A stretch of DNA of 64,000 bases from Brevundimonas sp. MYb52 (GCF_002979535.1 NZ_PCPB01000001.1:620001-684000); one strand, 5' to 3'; shown: positions 9,847 to 20,771, numbered from the stretch's first letter. Notes: generated by a model from the letters alone, not told the origin. Numbers and translations are program-made.

Positions 9847-10965
9847 ATGAACGCGCCTTTCGACTTCGATGCGACGGTCGTGGGCGCGGGGGCTGTGGGG
9901 CTGGCCTGCGGGTGGGCGCTGGCCAAGCGCGGCCTGACGGTCCTGGTGCTAGAGAGCGAGCCCCACATCGGCCAGGGCGTGTCTTCGCGCAATTCCGAGG
10001 TCATCCATGGCGGGCTCTACTATCCGACCGGCTCGCTGAAGGCGAAGTTCTGCGTCGAGGGACGGCGGGCGCTCTATGACTTCCTGAGCAGCCACAAGAT
10101 CGACCATTGGAAATGCGGCAAGCTGGTCGTGGCGACCGAGGAGACCGAGGTCGCGCGCATCGAGGCCATATTCGAGCAGGCGACGGCGAATGGCGTCGAG
10201 GGGCTGGAGCATCTGACGGGCGCCCAGGCGCGGGCGCTGGAGCCCGCACTGAACGCCCGCGCCGCCATCCTGTCGCCCGAGAGCGGCGTCTTCGCCAGCC
10301 ATGACTATATGCTGGCTCTGCAAGGCGAGATCGAGGACGCGGGCGGATCGGTCGTGATCTCCACGCCGTTCGAACGGGCCGAGCCTCTGTCGGGCGGCGG
10401 TTTTCGCATCACGGCGGGCGGAGAAGGCGGGGCGGTGCTGACGACGCGCTTGCTGGTCACCGCGCCTGGCCTGTCGGCTCAAAGTGTGGCGGCGGCCATC
10501 GACGGCTATCCCGCCGCTGACATCCCGATCCGCCATCTGGGCAAGGGCGTCTATTTCCGCCTGACAGGGCCTGCGCCCTTTAATCGCCTGATCTACCCGC
10601 CGCCCATCGCCGGGGCCCTGGGCACCCACTATCGCAAGGATCTGGGCGGGCAGGGGGTGTTCGGTCCCGACCTGGCCTATGTCGAGACCGAGGACTATTC
10701 AGTCGATCCGGCCAAGGCCGATGAGTTCGCCCATTACATCCGCCGCTTCTGGCCCGGCGTGACGGTCGAGCGGCTGACGCCCGATTACGCGGGCATCCGC
10801 CCCAAACTGCACGGACCGGGCGAGCCTCAGCCGGACTTCCAACTGCATGGCCGCGAGCATCACGGCATCGAGGGTCTGATGGTCCTGTTCGGGATCGAGA
10901 GCCCCGGCCTGACCAGTTCCCTGGCCATAGGCGAGGCCGTGGCCGAGGCGTTGTGCAAAGCATGA
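9847..10965 (+). CDS. FAD-dependent oxidoreductase, LhgO/DAO family
   Basis: This 372-residue flavoprotein has the N-terminal dinucleotide-binding motif [19 protein letters not shown] and the family segment [21 protein letters not shown], typical of L-2-hydroxyglutarate oxidase-like proteins. The C-terminus has the [23 protein letters not shown]-contact region. The ATG at 9847 is preferred over an in-frame ATG at 9799 that lies inside the COQ10-like gene. The enzyme probably oxidises a 2-hydroxy acid and passes electrons to the quinone pool. The exact substrate is not determined. It overlaps the next gene by 4 bases. Confidence 0.87.
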   Translation: MNAPFDFDATVVGAGAVGLACGWALAKRGLTVLVLESEPHIGQGVSSRNSEVIHGGLYYPTGSLKAKFCVEGRRALYDFLSSHKIDHWKCGKLVVATEETEVARIEAIFEQATANGVEGLEHLTGAQARALEPALNARAAILSPESGVFASHDYMLALQGEIEDAGGSVVISTPFERAEPLSGGGFRITAGGEGGAVLTTRLLVTAPGLSAQSVAAAIDGYPAADIPIRHLGKGVYFRLTGPAPFNRLIYPPPIAGALGTHYRKDLGGQGVFGPDLAYVETEDYSVDPAKADEFAHYIRRFWPGVTVERLTPDYAGIRPKLHGPGEPQPDFQLHGREHHGIEGLMVLFGIESPGLTSSLAIGEAVAEALCKA

Positions 10966-11522
10966 GCATGACTGAGCGTGAGAAGATGTTGGCGGGTCTG
11001 AACTACGACCCCGGCGACGCCGACCTGGTCGCGGGTCGCGCGCGAGCGGTCGGCCTGACCATGCGAATCAATCAGGAACCGGATCGCGAAAAGCGCCGCG
11101 TCCTGGTGAATGAATTGGTCCATGCCGGCGACGGACGCGCCGCGATCATGCCGGGCTTCTTTTGCGACTACGGCGACAATATTCACTTCGGGGCGCGGGC
11201 CTTCGTCAATGCTAACAGCGTCTTTCTGGATTGCGCCGAAATCGTCATAGGCGACGACTTCCAGTGCGGCCCAGGCGTGCAGCTTTTGACGCCCGAACAC
11301 CCGCTGGACGCGGCGGAGCGGCGTTCTGGCGTGGAGAGCGCTCGCCCGATCCGTATCGGGAATGACGTCTGGATCGGTGGCGGAGCAGTCGTTCTGGCAG
11401 GGGTGACGGTCGGAGATCGCTCTGTAATCGGAGCTGGATCAGTCGTGACGAAGGATGTTCCAGCCGATGTCGTGGTCGCGGGAAATCCCGCCAGGATCAT
11501 CAAGCGGCTGTCATCCGACTGA
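10962..11522 (+). CDS. maltose O-acetyltransferase-like sugar acetyltransferase
   Basis: This protein of about 186 residues is a left-handed beta-helix acetyltransferase of the Maa/NodL/LacA type. It begins [20 protein letters not shown], which matches the N-terminal Maa domain. The hexapeptide region holds [20 protein letters not shown] with the catalytic His and later [20 protein letters not shown]. The ATG at 10962 overlaps the upstream stop by 4 bases; an ATG at 10968 is also possible. The acceptor sugar is unknown. Confidence 0.9.
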   Translation: MSMTEREKMLAGLNYDPGDADLVAGRARAVGLTMRINQEPDREKRRVLVNELVHAGDGRAAIMPGFFCDYGDNIHFGARAFVNANSVFLDCAEIVIGDDFQCGPGVQLLTPEHPLDAAERRSGVESARPIRIGNDVWIGGGAVVLAGVTVGDRSVIGAGSVVTKDVPADVVVAGNPARIIKRLSSD

Positions 11523-11527
11523 CGCCC

Positions 11528-11556
11528 TTGAAATCGGTTGCGGCTTCATGCATAAG
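11528..11556 (+). promoter_or_regulatory. candidate promoter for rpmF
   Basis: TTGAAA (11528-11533) and CATAAG (11551-11556) are separated by 17 bases, consistent with a housekeeping-type promoter. It would give an rpmF leader of about 80 bases. It is called from sequence shape only. Confidence 0.35.
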
Positions 11557-11645
11557 CCCGCCCTCGCGTGGCGGCTCTTATCGGGGGGCCGGCACTGTAT
11601 GTTTTCGCGTCTTCACGGCGCACCGACTTAGAGATTGAGACGGAC

Positions 11646-11828
11646 ATGGCCGTTCCGAAGCGCAAAGTATCCCCCTCGCGTCGCAACATGCGTCGTGCAC
11701 ACGACGCCCTGGGCGCCAACACCTATGTGGAAGACAAGGACACCGGCGAACTGCGCCGTCCGCACCACATCGACCTGAAGACCGGCATGTACAAAGGCCG
11801 TCAGGTCATGACCCCGAAGGAAGACTAA
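11646..11828 (+). CDS. rpmF: 50S ribosomal protein L32
   Basis: This 60-residue ribosomal protein begins [20 protein letters not shown], the conserved L32 N-terminus. It lacks the zinc-ribbon cysteines, as in the Cys-free L32 type. An in-frame upstream ATG at 11568 would add a non-conserved extension and is rejected. The gene is monocistronic, with a candidate promoter upstream and a strong hairpin terminator 42 bases after its stop. Confidence 0.97.
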   Translation: MAVPKRKVSPSRRNMRRAHDALGANTYVEDKDTGELRRPHHIDLKTGMYKGRQVMTPKED

Positions 11829-11870
11829 GGTCTTCACGACGGTCCCGGTTTCGACCGGACGATAGAATTC

Positions 11871-11900
11871 AACGGCGCGCGATGACATCGCGCGCCGTTT
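11871..11900 (+). terminator. hairpin terminator after rpmF
   Basis: AACGGCGCGCGATG is followed almost directly by its complement CATCGCGCGCCGTT and then TTC. The stem is GC-rich and near perfect with a short T tract, consistent with intrinsic termination. Confidence 0.75.
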
Positions 11901-11944
11901 TCGTGCGTTATGCGCGGCGAAGCTGAATCCTTGGAGCGCTCCGT

Positions 11945-12559
11945 ATGATCCGCAACGTCGTCCTCAGTTCCGTCGCCCTGCTGACCCTGGCCGCCTGCAA
12001 TGCCCCCGAAGCCGCCAAGACGCCGGAGGAAAAGGCCCCCGAATCGATCGCTCCGGCGGCTAGGCCTGACGCCGCCTCGAGCGCGGTGCTGACTCCCCAG
12101 GGCTATGGTCCGCTGAAGATCGGCATGACCCAGACAGAGGTCGACGCCGCCGTAGGTCCGCCGCCCGCCAACGCCGCCGAGGCGGAGCCGTCGGAGTGTC
12201 GTCAGTATCATCCGCCGCGCGCTCCCGAGGGGTTGCTGGTCATGACGGAGAAGGGCGTGCTGACGCGGCTGACCGCCACCAAGGGGGCAACCATCAAGAC
12301 TGCGGACGGCGTGGGCGTCGGCGATGACGGCGAACAGTTGAAGGCCCGCTATGGCGCATCGGCGCGCTTTGGCCCGCACAAGTATGAGGCGGCGCCGGCA
12401 GGCTATCTGACCCTTTGGCCGGGGGCGGAAAATCTGTTGGGGACCTATGTCTCCGACCCCGCCGCGCGCGGCCTGGTGTTCGAGGTCGGAGGCGACGGCA
12501 AGGTCGCCTTCATCCAAGCCGGCGGGCCCAGCATTCAGTATGTCGAAGGCTGTAGCTGA
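11945..12559 (+). CDS. hypothetical lipoprotein
   Basis: This 204-residue protein is of unknown function. The N-terminus MIRNVVLSSVALLTLAACN is a lipoprotein signal with the lipobox LAAC and lipidation at Cys18. A low-complexity Ala/Pro/Glu linker follows, then a domain from about residue 50 that starts LTPQGYGPLKIGMTQTEVD and resembles the BamE/SmpA-like pattern (GMT-EV-) seen in many periplasmic lipoproteins. It ends with Cys. It stands alone between rpmF and eno. I cannot assign a function. Confidence 0.8.
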   Translation: MIRNVVLSSVALLTLAACNAPEAAKTPEEKAPESIAPAARPDAASSAVLTPQGYGPLKIGMTQTEVDAAVGPPPANAAEAEPSECRQYHPPRAPEGLLVMTEKGVLTRLTATKGATIKTADGVGVGDDGEQLKARYGASARFGPHKYEAAPAGYLTLWPGAENLLGTYVSDPAARGLVFEVGGDGKVAFIQAGGPSIQYVEGCS

Positions 12560-12642
12560 CGTCCTGAGGAAGGAAGGCGGCGCCGCCGGTTGGCGATTCG
12601 GTGATGGCTGGTTTAAACCGGGAGCAGAACTTCTCCTCCTGA

Positions 12643-13935
<1,293 letters not shown>

Positions 13936-13958
13936 GTCTTCTCACGAAGAAGTGCGTG

Positions 13959-13986
13959 ACGCCGTCTCCGACCTCGGAGGCGGCGT
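13959..13986 (+). terminator. hairpin after eno
   Basis: ACGCCGTCTCCGA (13959-13971) pairs with TCGGAGGCGGCGT (13974-13986), with one G-U pair. There is no clear T tract, so it may be a weak terminator or an RNA-stabilising hairpin. Confidence 0.5.
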
Positions 13987-14071
13987 TCGCAATTACGGCC
14001 AAGCTACGGTTCGTTAGGCATTTTCGGTCAGGATCAGGAAACCGTGTTCACGCTCAGAAGGAGCGTCAGTC

Positions 14072-14404
14072 GTGCCCGAGCAGATGAAGCCCTATCTTCC
14101 GTCCGCGTTCCTGCTGTTCCTGATCGTCTATCTGGGCGTTCAGGCCCTGACTGGGCAACGCGGCCTGCTGAGCGGGGGCGAACGCGATGCGCTTCTCGCC
14201 AAACGGGAGGCGCAGTTGGCGCACCTGACAGAGCAGCGTCGGGATCTGGAAGTTCGAGTGCGTTATCTGCGGACCGAGAGTCTTTCAAAGGACCTGTTGG
14301 AAGAGCGGGCGCGGGCGGTGCTCGGCTTTGCTGATCCGCGCGACTACGTGGTTCGCCTGAGTGCTCCTGCTGAGCACAACCGTGACGCGATCCGCGCCTC
14401 CTGA
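14072..14404 (+). CDS. ftsB: FtsB/DivIC septum formation initiator family protein
   Basis: This 110-residue bitopic division protein has a short cytoplasmic N-terminus, one membrane helix (about residues 9-26, PSAFLLFLIVYLGVQAL), then a coiled coil rich in Leu, Arg and Glu. The end includes LSKDLLEERARAVLGFADPRDYVV, a hallmark of the family. It would act with FtsL and FtsQ in the divisome. The start is a GTG at 14072 with AAGGAG 8 bases upstream. The position directly after eno supports the assignment. Confidence 0.88.
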   Translation: MPEQMKPYLPSAFLLFLIVYLGVQALTGQRGLLSGGERDALLAKREAQLAHLTEQRRDLEVRVRYLRTESLSKDLLEERARAVLGFADPRDYVVRLSAPAEHNRDAIRAS

Positions 14405-14518
14405 ACTATTGTTACAGCTTGACCGGCTCGCTTTGCGTTTCGGGAACGAAGGCTGCTAAAGCCCCTTTCCGTAACGATAAGAGTCCCTGACAATTGGGGC
14501 GCAGCCGGGAGATGCCGG

Positions 14519-15550
14519 ATGGCGAAAGCCGCCGCTCAGAAATCATCGTCCAGTGCGGGCGACAACAAGATTCCGAACACGCCTCAGGCTTCGAAAGAAG
14601 ACCTGCTGCGCTTTTACCGCGAGATGGTCCTTATCCGCCGCTTTGAAGAGCGCGCGGGCCAGCTTTACGGCATGGGCCTGATCGGCGGCTTCTGCCACCT
14701 CTACATCGGCCAGGAAGCCGTGGCGGTGGGCGTTCAGGAGAGCGTCAAGCAAGGCCACGACAAGATCATCACCGGCTACCGCGACCACGGCCATATGCTG
14801 GCCGCGGGCATGGACCCGAACGCCGTCATGGCCGAGTTGACCGGTCGTATCGGCGGTTCGTCCAAGGGCAAGGGCGGCTCGATGCACATGTTCGACGTGC
14901 CGACCGGCTTCTATGGCGGTCACGGTATCGTCGGCGCTCAGGTGGCTCTGGGCACGGGCCTGGCCTTCGCCGGCAAGTACCGGGGCGATGACTCGGTGGC
15001 CTTCGTCTACTTCGGCGACGGCGCCTCGAACCAGGGTCAGGTCTACGAGAGCTTCAACATGGCCCAGCTGTGGAAGCTGCCGGCCATCTACATCATTGAG
15101 AACAATCAGTACGCCATGGGCACGAGCATCGAGCGCTCGTCGTCCACGACCGAGCTGTTCATGCGCGGCGCCAGCTTCGGCATCCCCGGCGAACAGGTCG
15201 ACGGCATGGACGTCCTGGCCGTGCGCGACGCCACCGCCCGCGCCGTAGCCCGCGCCCGCGCTGGCGAAGGTCCCTACATCCTCGAAGTGAAAACCTACCG
15301 CTATCGCGGCCACTCCATGTCGGACCCGGCCAAGTACCGCACCAAGGAAGAGGTGGACGAGGTCAAGAAGACCCGCGACCCGATCGACCACCTGAAGATG
15401 CTGCTCGCCGCCGCCAAGGCGACCGAGGAAGAGCTGAAGGCCATCGACAACGAGGTGAAAGCCATCGTCGCCGAAGCCGTGCAGTTCGCACAGGAAAGCC
15501 CTGAGCCGGACCCGTCCGAGCTCTATACTGACGTCTACGTGGAGGCCTGA
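14519..15550 (+). CDS. pdhA: pyruvate dehydrogenase E1 component, alpha subunit
   Basis: This 343-residue E1 alpha subunit is thiamine-diphosphate dependent and decarboxylates pyruvate. It contains the ThDP motif GDGASNQGQVYESFNMA ending in IIENNQYAMGTS, and the phosphorylation-loop-like region YRYRGHSMSDPAKYR. It opens with a low-complexity stretch before RFYREMVLIRRFEERAGQLY. The gene starts a seven-gene operon with the E1 beta, two DUF5076, E2, glutathione peroxidase and E3 genes. The E1 beta gene begins 3 bases after its stop. Confidence 0.97.
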   Translation: MAKAAAQKSSSSAGDNKIPNTPQASKEDLLRFYREMVLIRRFEERAGQLYGMGLIGGFCHLYIGQEAVAVGVQESVKQGHDKIITGYRDHGHMLAAGMDPNAVMAELTGRIGGSSKGKGGSMHMFDVPTGFYGGHGIVGAQVALGTGLAFAGKYRGDDSVAFVYFGDGASNQGQVYESFNMAQLWKLPAIYIIENNQYAMGTSIERSSSTTELFMRGASFGIPGEQVDGMDVLAVRDATARAVARARAGEGPYILEVKTYRYRGHSMSDPAKYRTKEEVDEVKKTRDPIDHLKMLLAAAKATEEELKAIDNEVKAIVAEAVQFAQESPEPDPSELYTDVYVEA

Positions 15551-15553
15551 TCC

Positions 15554-16888
15554 GTGACCGACATTCTGATGCCGGCGCTGTCCCCCACGATGGAAGAGGG
15601 CACGCTGACCAAGTGGCATATCAAGGCAGGCGACACCGTGTCGGCCGGCCAGGTGATCGCCGAGATCGAAACCGACAAGGCGACGATGGAAGTCGAAGCC
15701 GTGGATGAAGGCGAGGTGCTGGAGATCCTGGTGCCGGAAGGCTCCGAGAACGTGAAGGTCAATACGCCGATCGCCCGTCTGGCCGGCGAAGACAGCGCCC
15801 CTGCGCCCGCGCCCAAGGCTGAGGCTGCTCCCGTCGCCCCGGCTGCGGCCGCCGTTTCGGCTGCGCCCAAGGTCGAGCTTCGCGATCCGGAAATTCCGGC
15901 CGACGCCAAGCTGGTCAAGACGACCATTCGCGACGCCTTGCGCGACGCCATGGCCGAAGAAATGCGCCGCGATGACCGCGTCTTCCTGATGGGCGAGGAA
16001 GTCGCTCAGTATCAAGGCGCCTACAAGGTCAGCCGCGACCTGCTGCAGGAGTTCGGCGACCGCCGCGTGGTCGACACCCCGATCACCGAGCACGGTTTCG
16101 CCGGTCTCGGCGTCGGCGCCGCCATGGCGGGCCTGAAGCCCATCGTCGAGTTCATGACGTGGAACTTTGGCATGCAGGCCATCGACCACGTGATCAACTC
16201 GGCCGCCAAGACCCTCTACATGTCGGGCGGTCAGATCCGCGCGGACATCGTCTTCCGAGGCCCGAACGGCGCCGCCAGCCGCGTCGGCGCCCAGCACAGC
16301 CAGGATTACTCGGCATGGTACGCCCAGGTTCCGGGCCTGAAGGTCATCGCGCCCTATGACGCCGCTGACGCCAAGGGGCTGCTGAAAGCCGCCATCCGCG
16401 ACCCGAACCCGGTCGTCTTCCTCGAACACGAGATGCTGTACGGTACTGAGTTCGACGTGCCGGACGTGGAGGACTACGTCCTGCCGATCGGCAAGGCCAA
16501 GGTCCGCCGTGAAGGCACGGATGTCACCATCACGGCCCACAGCCGCATGGTCGGTTTCGCCCTTCAAGCCGCCGAGAAACTGGCTGAGGAAGGCATCTCG
16601 GCCGAGGTCGTCGATCTGCGGACGCTGCGCCCGCTGGATCATGAAACCATCGTCGAAAGCGTCAAGAAGACCAGCCGTCTGGTCTCGGCCGAAGAGGGCT
16701 GGGGTCCGATGGGCGTCGGCGCCGAGGTCGTGGCCCGCGTGATCGAGCACGCCTTCGACTATCTGGATGCACCGCCGCTGCGCGTGCACCAGGAAGACGT
16801 GCCGCTGCCCTACGCGGCCAACCTGGAAGCCTTGTCGCTGCCTGGCGTGGACAAGATCATCGCCGCGGTGAAGCAGGTGATGGCGTGA
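15554..16888 (+). CDS. pdhB: pyruvate dehydrogenase E1 component, beta subunit with N-terminal lipoyl domain
   Basis: This 444-residue E1 beta subunit carries a fused lipoyl domain. Residues 1-80 form the domain, with the lipoylated Lys in [17 protein letters not shown]. An Ala/Pro linker follows, then the transketolase-like domain from about residue 120 ([17 protein letters not shown]). The start is GTG at 15554. The lipoyl fusion on E1 beta is typical of alphaproteobacteria. Its stop overlaps the start of the first DUF5076 gene. Confidence 0.97.
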   Translation: MTDILMPALSPTMEEGTLTKWHIKAGDTVSAGQVIAEIETDKATMEVEAVDEGEVLEILVPEGSENVKVNTPIARLAGEDSAPAPAPKAEAAPVAPAAAAVSAAPKVELRDPEIPADAKLVKTTIRDALRDAMAEEMRRDDRVFLMGEEVAQYQGAYKVSRDLLQEFGDRRVVDTPITEHGFAGLGVGAAMAGLKPIVEFMTWNFGMQAIDHVINSAAKTLYMSGGQIRADIVFRGPNGAASRVGAQHSQDYSAWYAQVPGLKVIAPYDAADAKGLLKAAIRDPNPVVFLEHEMLYGTEFDVPDVEDYVLPIGKAKVRREGTDVTITAHSRMVGFALQAAEKLAEEGISAEVVDLRTLRPLDHETIVESVKKTSRLVSAEEGWGPMGVGAEVVARVIEHAFDYLDAPPLRVHQEDVPLPYAANLEALSLPGVDKIIAAVKQVMA

Positions 16889-17202
16889 GTGAAGCGCCAG
16901 AGTTCCAACTGACGACGCCGGACAGCGTCGCGGCCGATCCGCAGGCCATCGAAATCCTGCGGATGTGGTGGTCCAAGGATGAGCCGGTCATGTCGGTGAA
17001 GCCTGCCTTCAACGACCCGATCAAATTCGGGGAACTGCTGGCCTATGCCGCGCGTCACATGGCCCACGGCTATGCCGTTCGTCACGGCCACAATGAGCGT
17101 GAAGCCTATAACCGCATCCTTCAGGGTCTTTCCGAGGTTGTGAAGGCGGACAATGTGCAGACCGTGGCCGAGCCTTCGACCAAAACCAAGGGGAACGCCT
17201 GA
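16885..17202 (+). CDS. DUF5076 family protein, copy 1
   Basis: This 105-residue protein belongs to the DUF5076 family, function unknown. The core reads [20 protein letters not shown] and then a helix with [10 protein letters not shown]. The start is GTG at 16885, overlapping the pdhB stop; the stop shares one base with the next gene. It is a paralogue of the adjacent gene, sharing the R-x-WW, P-x-M, PA and H-x-YA positions. Its lodging between E1 beta and E2 suggests a role tied to the pyruvate dehydrogenase complex, which is inference only. Confidence 0.8.
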   Translation: MSEAPEFQLTTPDSVAADPQAIEILRMWWSKDEPVMSVKPAFNDPIKFGELLAYAARHMAHGYAVRHGHNEREAYNRILQGLSEVVKADNVQTVAEPSTKTKGNA

Positions 17203-17510
17203 TGGACGCCGCAGCTCTGGAACAGCGTTCCTTGCCGGTTCCCGAGGGCCTGGACGCCCCCGAGGAACAGGTCATTGAACTGGCTCGGGTCTGGTGGAAC
17301 GGCACGGGTCCGATCATGAACCTTCGCCCGGCGCTCGCTGAGCCGGGCAATATGGGCGTGGTGCTTGCTGAGATGGCTTGGCTCTATTCGCACGCCTATG
17401 CCGAGCATCATGGCCTGGACCGGGCGGTGGCGTTCAAGGCGATATGCGACAGCTGGGACAAATCGCACGCCCAAGTGGCGCAAGCGGCAGAAGCGGAGAC
17501 CGCTAAATGA
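17202..17510 (+). CDS. DUF5076 family protein, copy 2
   Basis: This 102-residue second DUF5076 protein has the core [20 protein letters not shown] and a following helix ending [10 protein letters not shown]. It overlaps the first copy by one base and pdhC by four. Low overall identity with retained WW and Pro-rich positions suggests an old duplication with specialisation, perhaps a heterodimer. No enzymatic motif is visible. It is soluble, with no signal peptide. Confidence 0.8.
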   Translation: MDAAALEQRSLPVPEGLDAPEEQVIELARVWWNGTGPIMNLRPALAEPGNMGVVLAEMAWLYSHAYAEHHGLDRAVAFKAICDSWDKSHAQVAQAAEAETAK

Positions 17511-18799
17511 CCGACATCCTGATGCCGGCCCTGTCGCCGACCATGGAAGAGGGCGTTCTGGCCAAGTGGCACGTCAAGGTCGGGGATGTTGTCTCCGCCG
17601 GCGACGTGATCGCCGAGATCGAGACTGACAAGGCCACGATGGAAGTCGAGGCCGTCGATGAAGGCGAAGTCACCGACATCCTGGTCGCCGAAGGCACGGA
17701 AGGCGTGAAGGTCAACACCCCGATCGCCCGCCTGAAGGACGAAGGCGGCGCGGCCGCGCCAGCGCCCGCAGCCAAGGCTGAAGCTCCTAAGGCTGAGGCC
17801 GCTCCTGCTGAAACGCCCAAGGCTGCTGCACCGGTCGCTCCGGCGCCGGCCGCGCCGAAGTCGGACACCGGTGAGCGCATTTTCGCCTCGCCCTTGGCCC
17901 GTCGCATCGCCGCCCAGAACGGCGTTGATCTGAAATCGATCAAGGGCACTGGCCCGCACGGCCGTATCGTCAAGCGCGATATCGAGGGGGCTCCCCAAAC
18001 CGCTGGAAAGGGCGCTGCCCAACCGGCCGCTTCCACGGCGACCGCCGGCGCGACCTCGGGCATCGCCCCGCGTCAGGCCCAGTCGCTGGCCCAGATGGGC
18101 ATCCCGGATGGCAGCTACGACCTGATCCCGCTGGACGGGATGAAGAAGGCCGTCGCGCGTCGCATGGTCGACAGCATCCAGAACGTCCCGCACTTCCCGC
18201 TCTTCATCGATGTCGAGATCGACCAGTTGATGGCTGTTCGCGCCAAGGTGAACAAGATGCTGGAGCCGCAGGGCATCAAGGTCTCGGTCAATGACTTCGT
18301 CATCAAGGCCGCGGCTCTGGCGCTGAAGATGGTGCCGGAGGCGAACGCCTCCTACACCCCCGAAGGCATCGCCATGCACCACAACGCCGACGTCTCGATG
18401 GCGGTGGCGATCGACGGCGGCCTGATCACCCCGATCATCAAGAAGGCCGAGACCAAGGGCCTGGCGCAGATCGCGACCGAGTCCAAGGACCTGGCCAAGC
18501 GCGCCCGCGAACGCAAGCTGAAGCCCGAAGAGTTCCAGGGCGGCACTTTCTCGGTGTCCAACCTCGGCATGTTCGGCATCAAGTCGTTCAGCTCGATCAT
18601 CAATGAGCCGCAGGGCTGCATCATGAGCGTGGGCGCCGGCGAGCAACGGGCTGTCGTCAAGGACGGGCAACTGGCCGTGGCCACCGTCATGACCGTGACC
18701 CTGACCTGCGATCACCGGGTGGTCGATGGCGCGACGGGCGCTCGCTTCCTGCAAGCGTTCAAGCCGCTGATCGAAGATCCCGTGGCGATGCTGGCTTAA
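17507..18799 (+). CDS. pdhC: pyruvate dehydrogenase E2, dihydrolipoyllysine acetyltransferase
   Basis: This 430-residue E2 core has one N-terminal lipoyl domain (lipoyl Lys in [17 protein letters not shown]), an Ala/Pro/Lys linker, a peripheral-subunit-binding domain at about 125-160 ([20 protein letters not shown]), and the catalytic acetyltransferase domain. The C-terminus contains the active-site motif [14 protein letters not shown]. The lipoyl domain is nearly identical to that of PdhB, as expected from shared origin. It overlaps the second DUF5076 gene by 4 bases, and a glutathione peroxidase gene follows 15 bases later. Confidence 0.97.
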   Translation: MTDILMPALSPTMEEGVLAKWHVKVGDVVSAGDVIAEIETDKATMEVEAVDEGEVTDILVAEGTEGVKVNTPIARLKDEGGAAAPAPAAKAEAPKAEAAPAETPKAAAPVAPAPAAPKSDTGERIFASPLARRIAAQNGVDLKSIKGTGPHGRIVKRDIEGAPQTAGKGAAQPAASTATAGATSGIAPRQAQSLAQMGIPDGSYDLIPLDGMKKAVARRMVDSIQNVPHFPLFIDVEIDQLMAVRAKVNKMLEPQGIKVSVNDFVIKAAALALKMVPEANASYTPEGIAMHHNADVSMAVAIDGGLITPIIKKAETKGLAQIATESKDLAKRARERKLKPEEFQGGTFSVSNLGMFGIKSFSSIINEPQGCIMSVGAGEQRAVVKDGQLAVATVMTVTLTCDHRVVDGATGARFLQAFKPLIEDPVAMLA

Positions 18800-18814
18800 G
18801 GGAGGAGAGAGGTC

Positions 18815-19294
18815 ATGACCTCGGTCTATGACTTCTCCGCCCGGGCCATCGACGGCACGGACGTGGCGCTGAACCGCTTTCGCGGTCAGGCGCTGTTGAT
18901 CGTCAATACGGCGTCCAAGTGCGGCTTCACCGGTCAGTATGACGGGCTGGAGAAGCTGCACCGCGACTTCGCCGATGCGCCGTTCGAGGTCCTGGGCTTT
19001 CCCTGCAACCAGTTCGGCCAGCAGGAGCCGGGCAGGGCGGCGGAAATCGCCGCCTTCTGCGCCACCAGCTTCGACGTCACCTTTCCCCTGTTCGACAAGG
19101 TGGATGTCAACGGGCCGAACCGGCACCCGCTCTATGCCTGGCTGACCCGGCAAAAGCGCGGCTTCTTCGGCTCCCAGAACATCAAGTGGAACTTCACCAA
19201 GTTCCTGACCGACCGCGAAGGCCGCGTCGTCGCGCGCTATTCGCCCCAGACTGAACCCGCGGCCATCAAGGCCGACATCGAGAAGTTGATCTGA
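18815..19294 (+). CDS. glutathione peroxidase family thiol peroxidase
   Basis: This 159-residue peroxidase has the three family boxes: NTASKCGFTGQYDGLEKLH with the peroxidatic Cys (not selenocysteine), LGFPCNQFGQQEPG and IKWNFTKFLTDREG. The second Cys in GFPC is typical of thioredoxin-dependent bacterial members. A strong GGAGGAGAG Shine-Dalgarno precedes the ATG. It sits between the E2 and E3 genes with 15- and 2-base gaps, so it is coexpressed with the complex. It likely removes peroxides or lipid hydroperoxides; reductant not shown. Confidence 0.93.
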   Translation: MTSVYDFSARAIDGTDVALNRFRGQALLIVNTASKCGFTGQYDGLEKLHRDFADAPFEVLGFPCNQFGQQEPGRAAEIAAFCATSFDVTFPLFDKVDVNGPNRHPLYAWLTRQKRGFFGSQNIKWNFTKFLTDREGRVVARYSPQTEPAAIKADIEKLI

Positions 19295-19296
19295 TC

Positions 19297-20703
19297 ATGG
19301 CTGCTGAATTCGATCTCGTCGTCATCGGTTCGGGCCCCGGCGGTTACGTCGCGGCGATCCGCGCCAGCCAACTGGGCCTGAAGGTCGCCATCGTCGAGCG
19401 CGAGAACCTGGGCGGCATCTGCCTGAACTGGGGCTGCATCCCGACCAAGGCCCTGCTGAAGTCAGGCGAGAAGTTCGAGAGCCTGTCGCACCTCAAGGAA
19501 TACGGCCTGTCCGCATCGGGCGCCTCCTTTGACTTCGACGCCATCATCCAGCGCTCGCGCGGGGTGGCGGCGACGATGAACAAGGGCATCGGCTTCCTGA
19601 TGAAGAAGAACAAGATCGAGGTGATCGAGGGCTCGGCCACGCTCGAGAAGGGCGCCGCGGCGCCCAAGGTCGTCGTCGCCCTGAAGGCTGGCGGCACGCG
19701 CGCGATTGAAGCCAAGACTGTCATGCTGGCCGTCGGCGCCCGCGCCCGCGCCCTGCCGCAGATCGGTCTGGAAGCTGACGGCGACAAGATCTGGGCCTAT
19801 CGCGACGCCCTGGCCCCCAAGAAGCTGCCCAAGACCTTCGTCGTCATCGGCTCGGGCGCTATCGGCATCGAGTTCGCCAGCTTCTATCGCGCCCTGGGGG
19901 CCGAGGTCACGGTCGTTGAAGCGGTCGATCGCATCATGCCGGTCGAGGATGAAGAGGTCTCCAAGGCCGCTCAGAAGTCGTTCGAGAAGCGCGGCATCAA
20001 GTTCAAGGTCGGCGCCAAGGTCACAAAGGTGTCCAAGGATTCCAAGGGCGTGAAGGTCGCTGTTGAAGTGAACGGCAAGGCCGAGACGCTGGAAGCCGAG
20101 GTCTGTATCTCGGCCGTCGGCATCACCGCCAACACCGACGGCATCGGCCTGGAGGCGCTGGGCGTCGAACTGGACCGCGGCCATATCAAGACCGACAGCC
20201 ACTGCCAGACCAACGTCAAAGGCCTGTACGCCATTGGCGACTGCGCCGGCGCGCCCTGGCTGGCGCACAAGGCGTCGCACGAAGGCATCCACGCCGCCGA
20301 GCACATCGCTGCCTACAAGACCCCGAACGTCCATTCGCCCATCGCCGGCTGCACCTACGCCCAACCGCAAGTCGCCTCGGTCGGTATCACCGAACAGGGC
20401 GCGCGCGAGGCCAAGCGCGAGGTCAAGATCGGCCGCTTCCCGTTCCGCGTGAACGGCAAGGCCGTGGCGGCGGGCGAGATCGACGGTTTCGTCAAGGTCA
20501 TCTTCGACGCCAAGACCGGCGCCCTGATCGGCGCCCACATGATCGGCCACGAAGTGACCGAGATGATCCAGGGCTACGTCACCGCCATCACCATGGAAGC
20601 GACCGAGGAAGACATCCACGGCATCGTCTATCCGCACCCGACCATGTCCGAAGCCATGCACGAGGCGGCTTTGGACGCCTATGGCCGCGTAATCCACATC
20701 TGA
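19297..20703 (+). CDS. lpd: dihydrolipoamide dehydrogenase (E3)
   Basis: This 468-residue flavoprotein reoxidises dihydrolipoamide and makes NADH. It has the FAD motif VIGSGPGGYVAAIRASQLG, the redox-active disulfide GGICLNWGCIPTKALL, the NAD motif VIGSGAIGIEFASFYRALG, and the C-terminal catalytic His-Glu pair within HPTMSEAMHEA. The gene ends the pyruvate dehydrogenase operon. E3 here probably serves the PDH complex; another copy for 2-oxoglutarate dehydrogenase may exist elsewhere. Confidence 0.97.
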   Translation: MAAEFDLVVIGSGPGGYVAAIRASQLGLKVAIVERENLGGICLNWGCIPTKALLKSGEKFESLSHLKEYGLSASGASFDFDAIIQRSRGVAATMNKGIGFLMKKNKIEVIEGSATLEKGAAAPKVVVALKAGGTRAIEAKTVMLAVGARARALPQIGLEADGDKIWAYRDALAPKKLPKTFVVIGSGAIGIEFASFYRALGAEVTVVEAVDRIMPVEDEEVSKAAQKSFEKRGIKFKVGAKVTKVSKDSKGVKVAVEVNGKAETLEAEVCISAVGITANTDGIGLEALGVELDRGHIKTDSHCQTNVKGLYAIGDCAGAPWLAHKASHEGIHAAEHIAAYKTPNVHSPIAGCTYAQPQVASVGITEQGAREAKREVKIGRFPFRVNGKAVAAGEIDGFVKVIFDAKTGALIGAHMIGHEVTEMIQGYVTAITMEATEEDIHGIVYPHPTMSEAMHEAALDAYGRVIHI

Positions 20704-20711
20704 TCCGGTTG

Positions 20712-20724
20712 TTAGAAAATCTGA
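20712..20724. promoter_or_regulatory. candidate sulfur-regulon operator upstream of cysK1
   Basis: TTAGA-AAA-TCTGA is an imperfect dyad 47 bases before cysK. Read on the other strand it contains AGATTTTCT, the same core found before fpr and cysD. A LysR-type regulator is encoded next to cysK. Confidence 0.5.
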
Positions 20725-20727
20725 ACT

Positions 20728-20757
20728 GTGGCTAAGAGGATCGCCCTCCTAGTCCAC
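20728..20757 (+). terminator. imperfect hairpin between lpd and cysK1
   Basis: GTGGCTAAGAGG pairs with CCTCCTAGTCCAC with one bulge and one mismatch around the loop ATCGC. There is no T tract. It could end the pyruvate dehydrogenase transcript or form part of the cysK leader. Confidence 0.3.
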
Positions 20758-20771
20758 GGTTCGGAAGTTTC

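Noticed and set aside
14543-16789. Long minus-strand frame of 748 codons opposite pdhA and pdhB
   Set aside because: It is antisense to two well-conserved enzymes, has no family features, and reflects GC-rich codon bias.
17408-19153. Minus-strand frame of 581 codons opposite pdhC and the peroxidase gene
   Set aside because: Its sequence is a compositional shadow of real genes on the plus strand.
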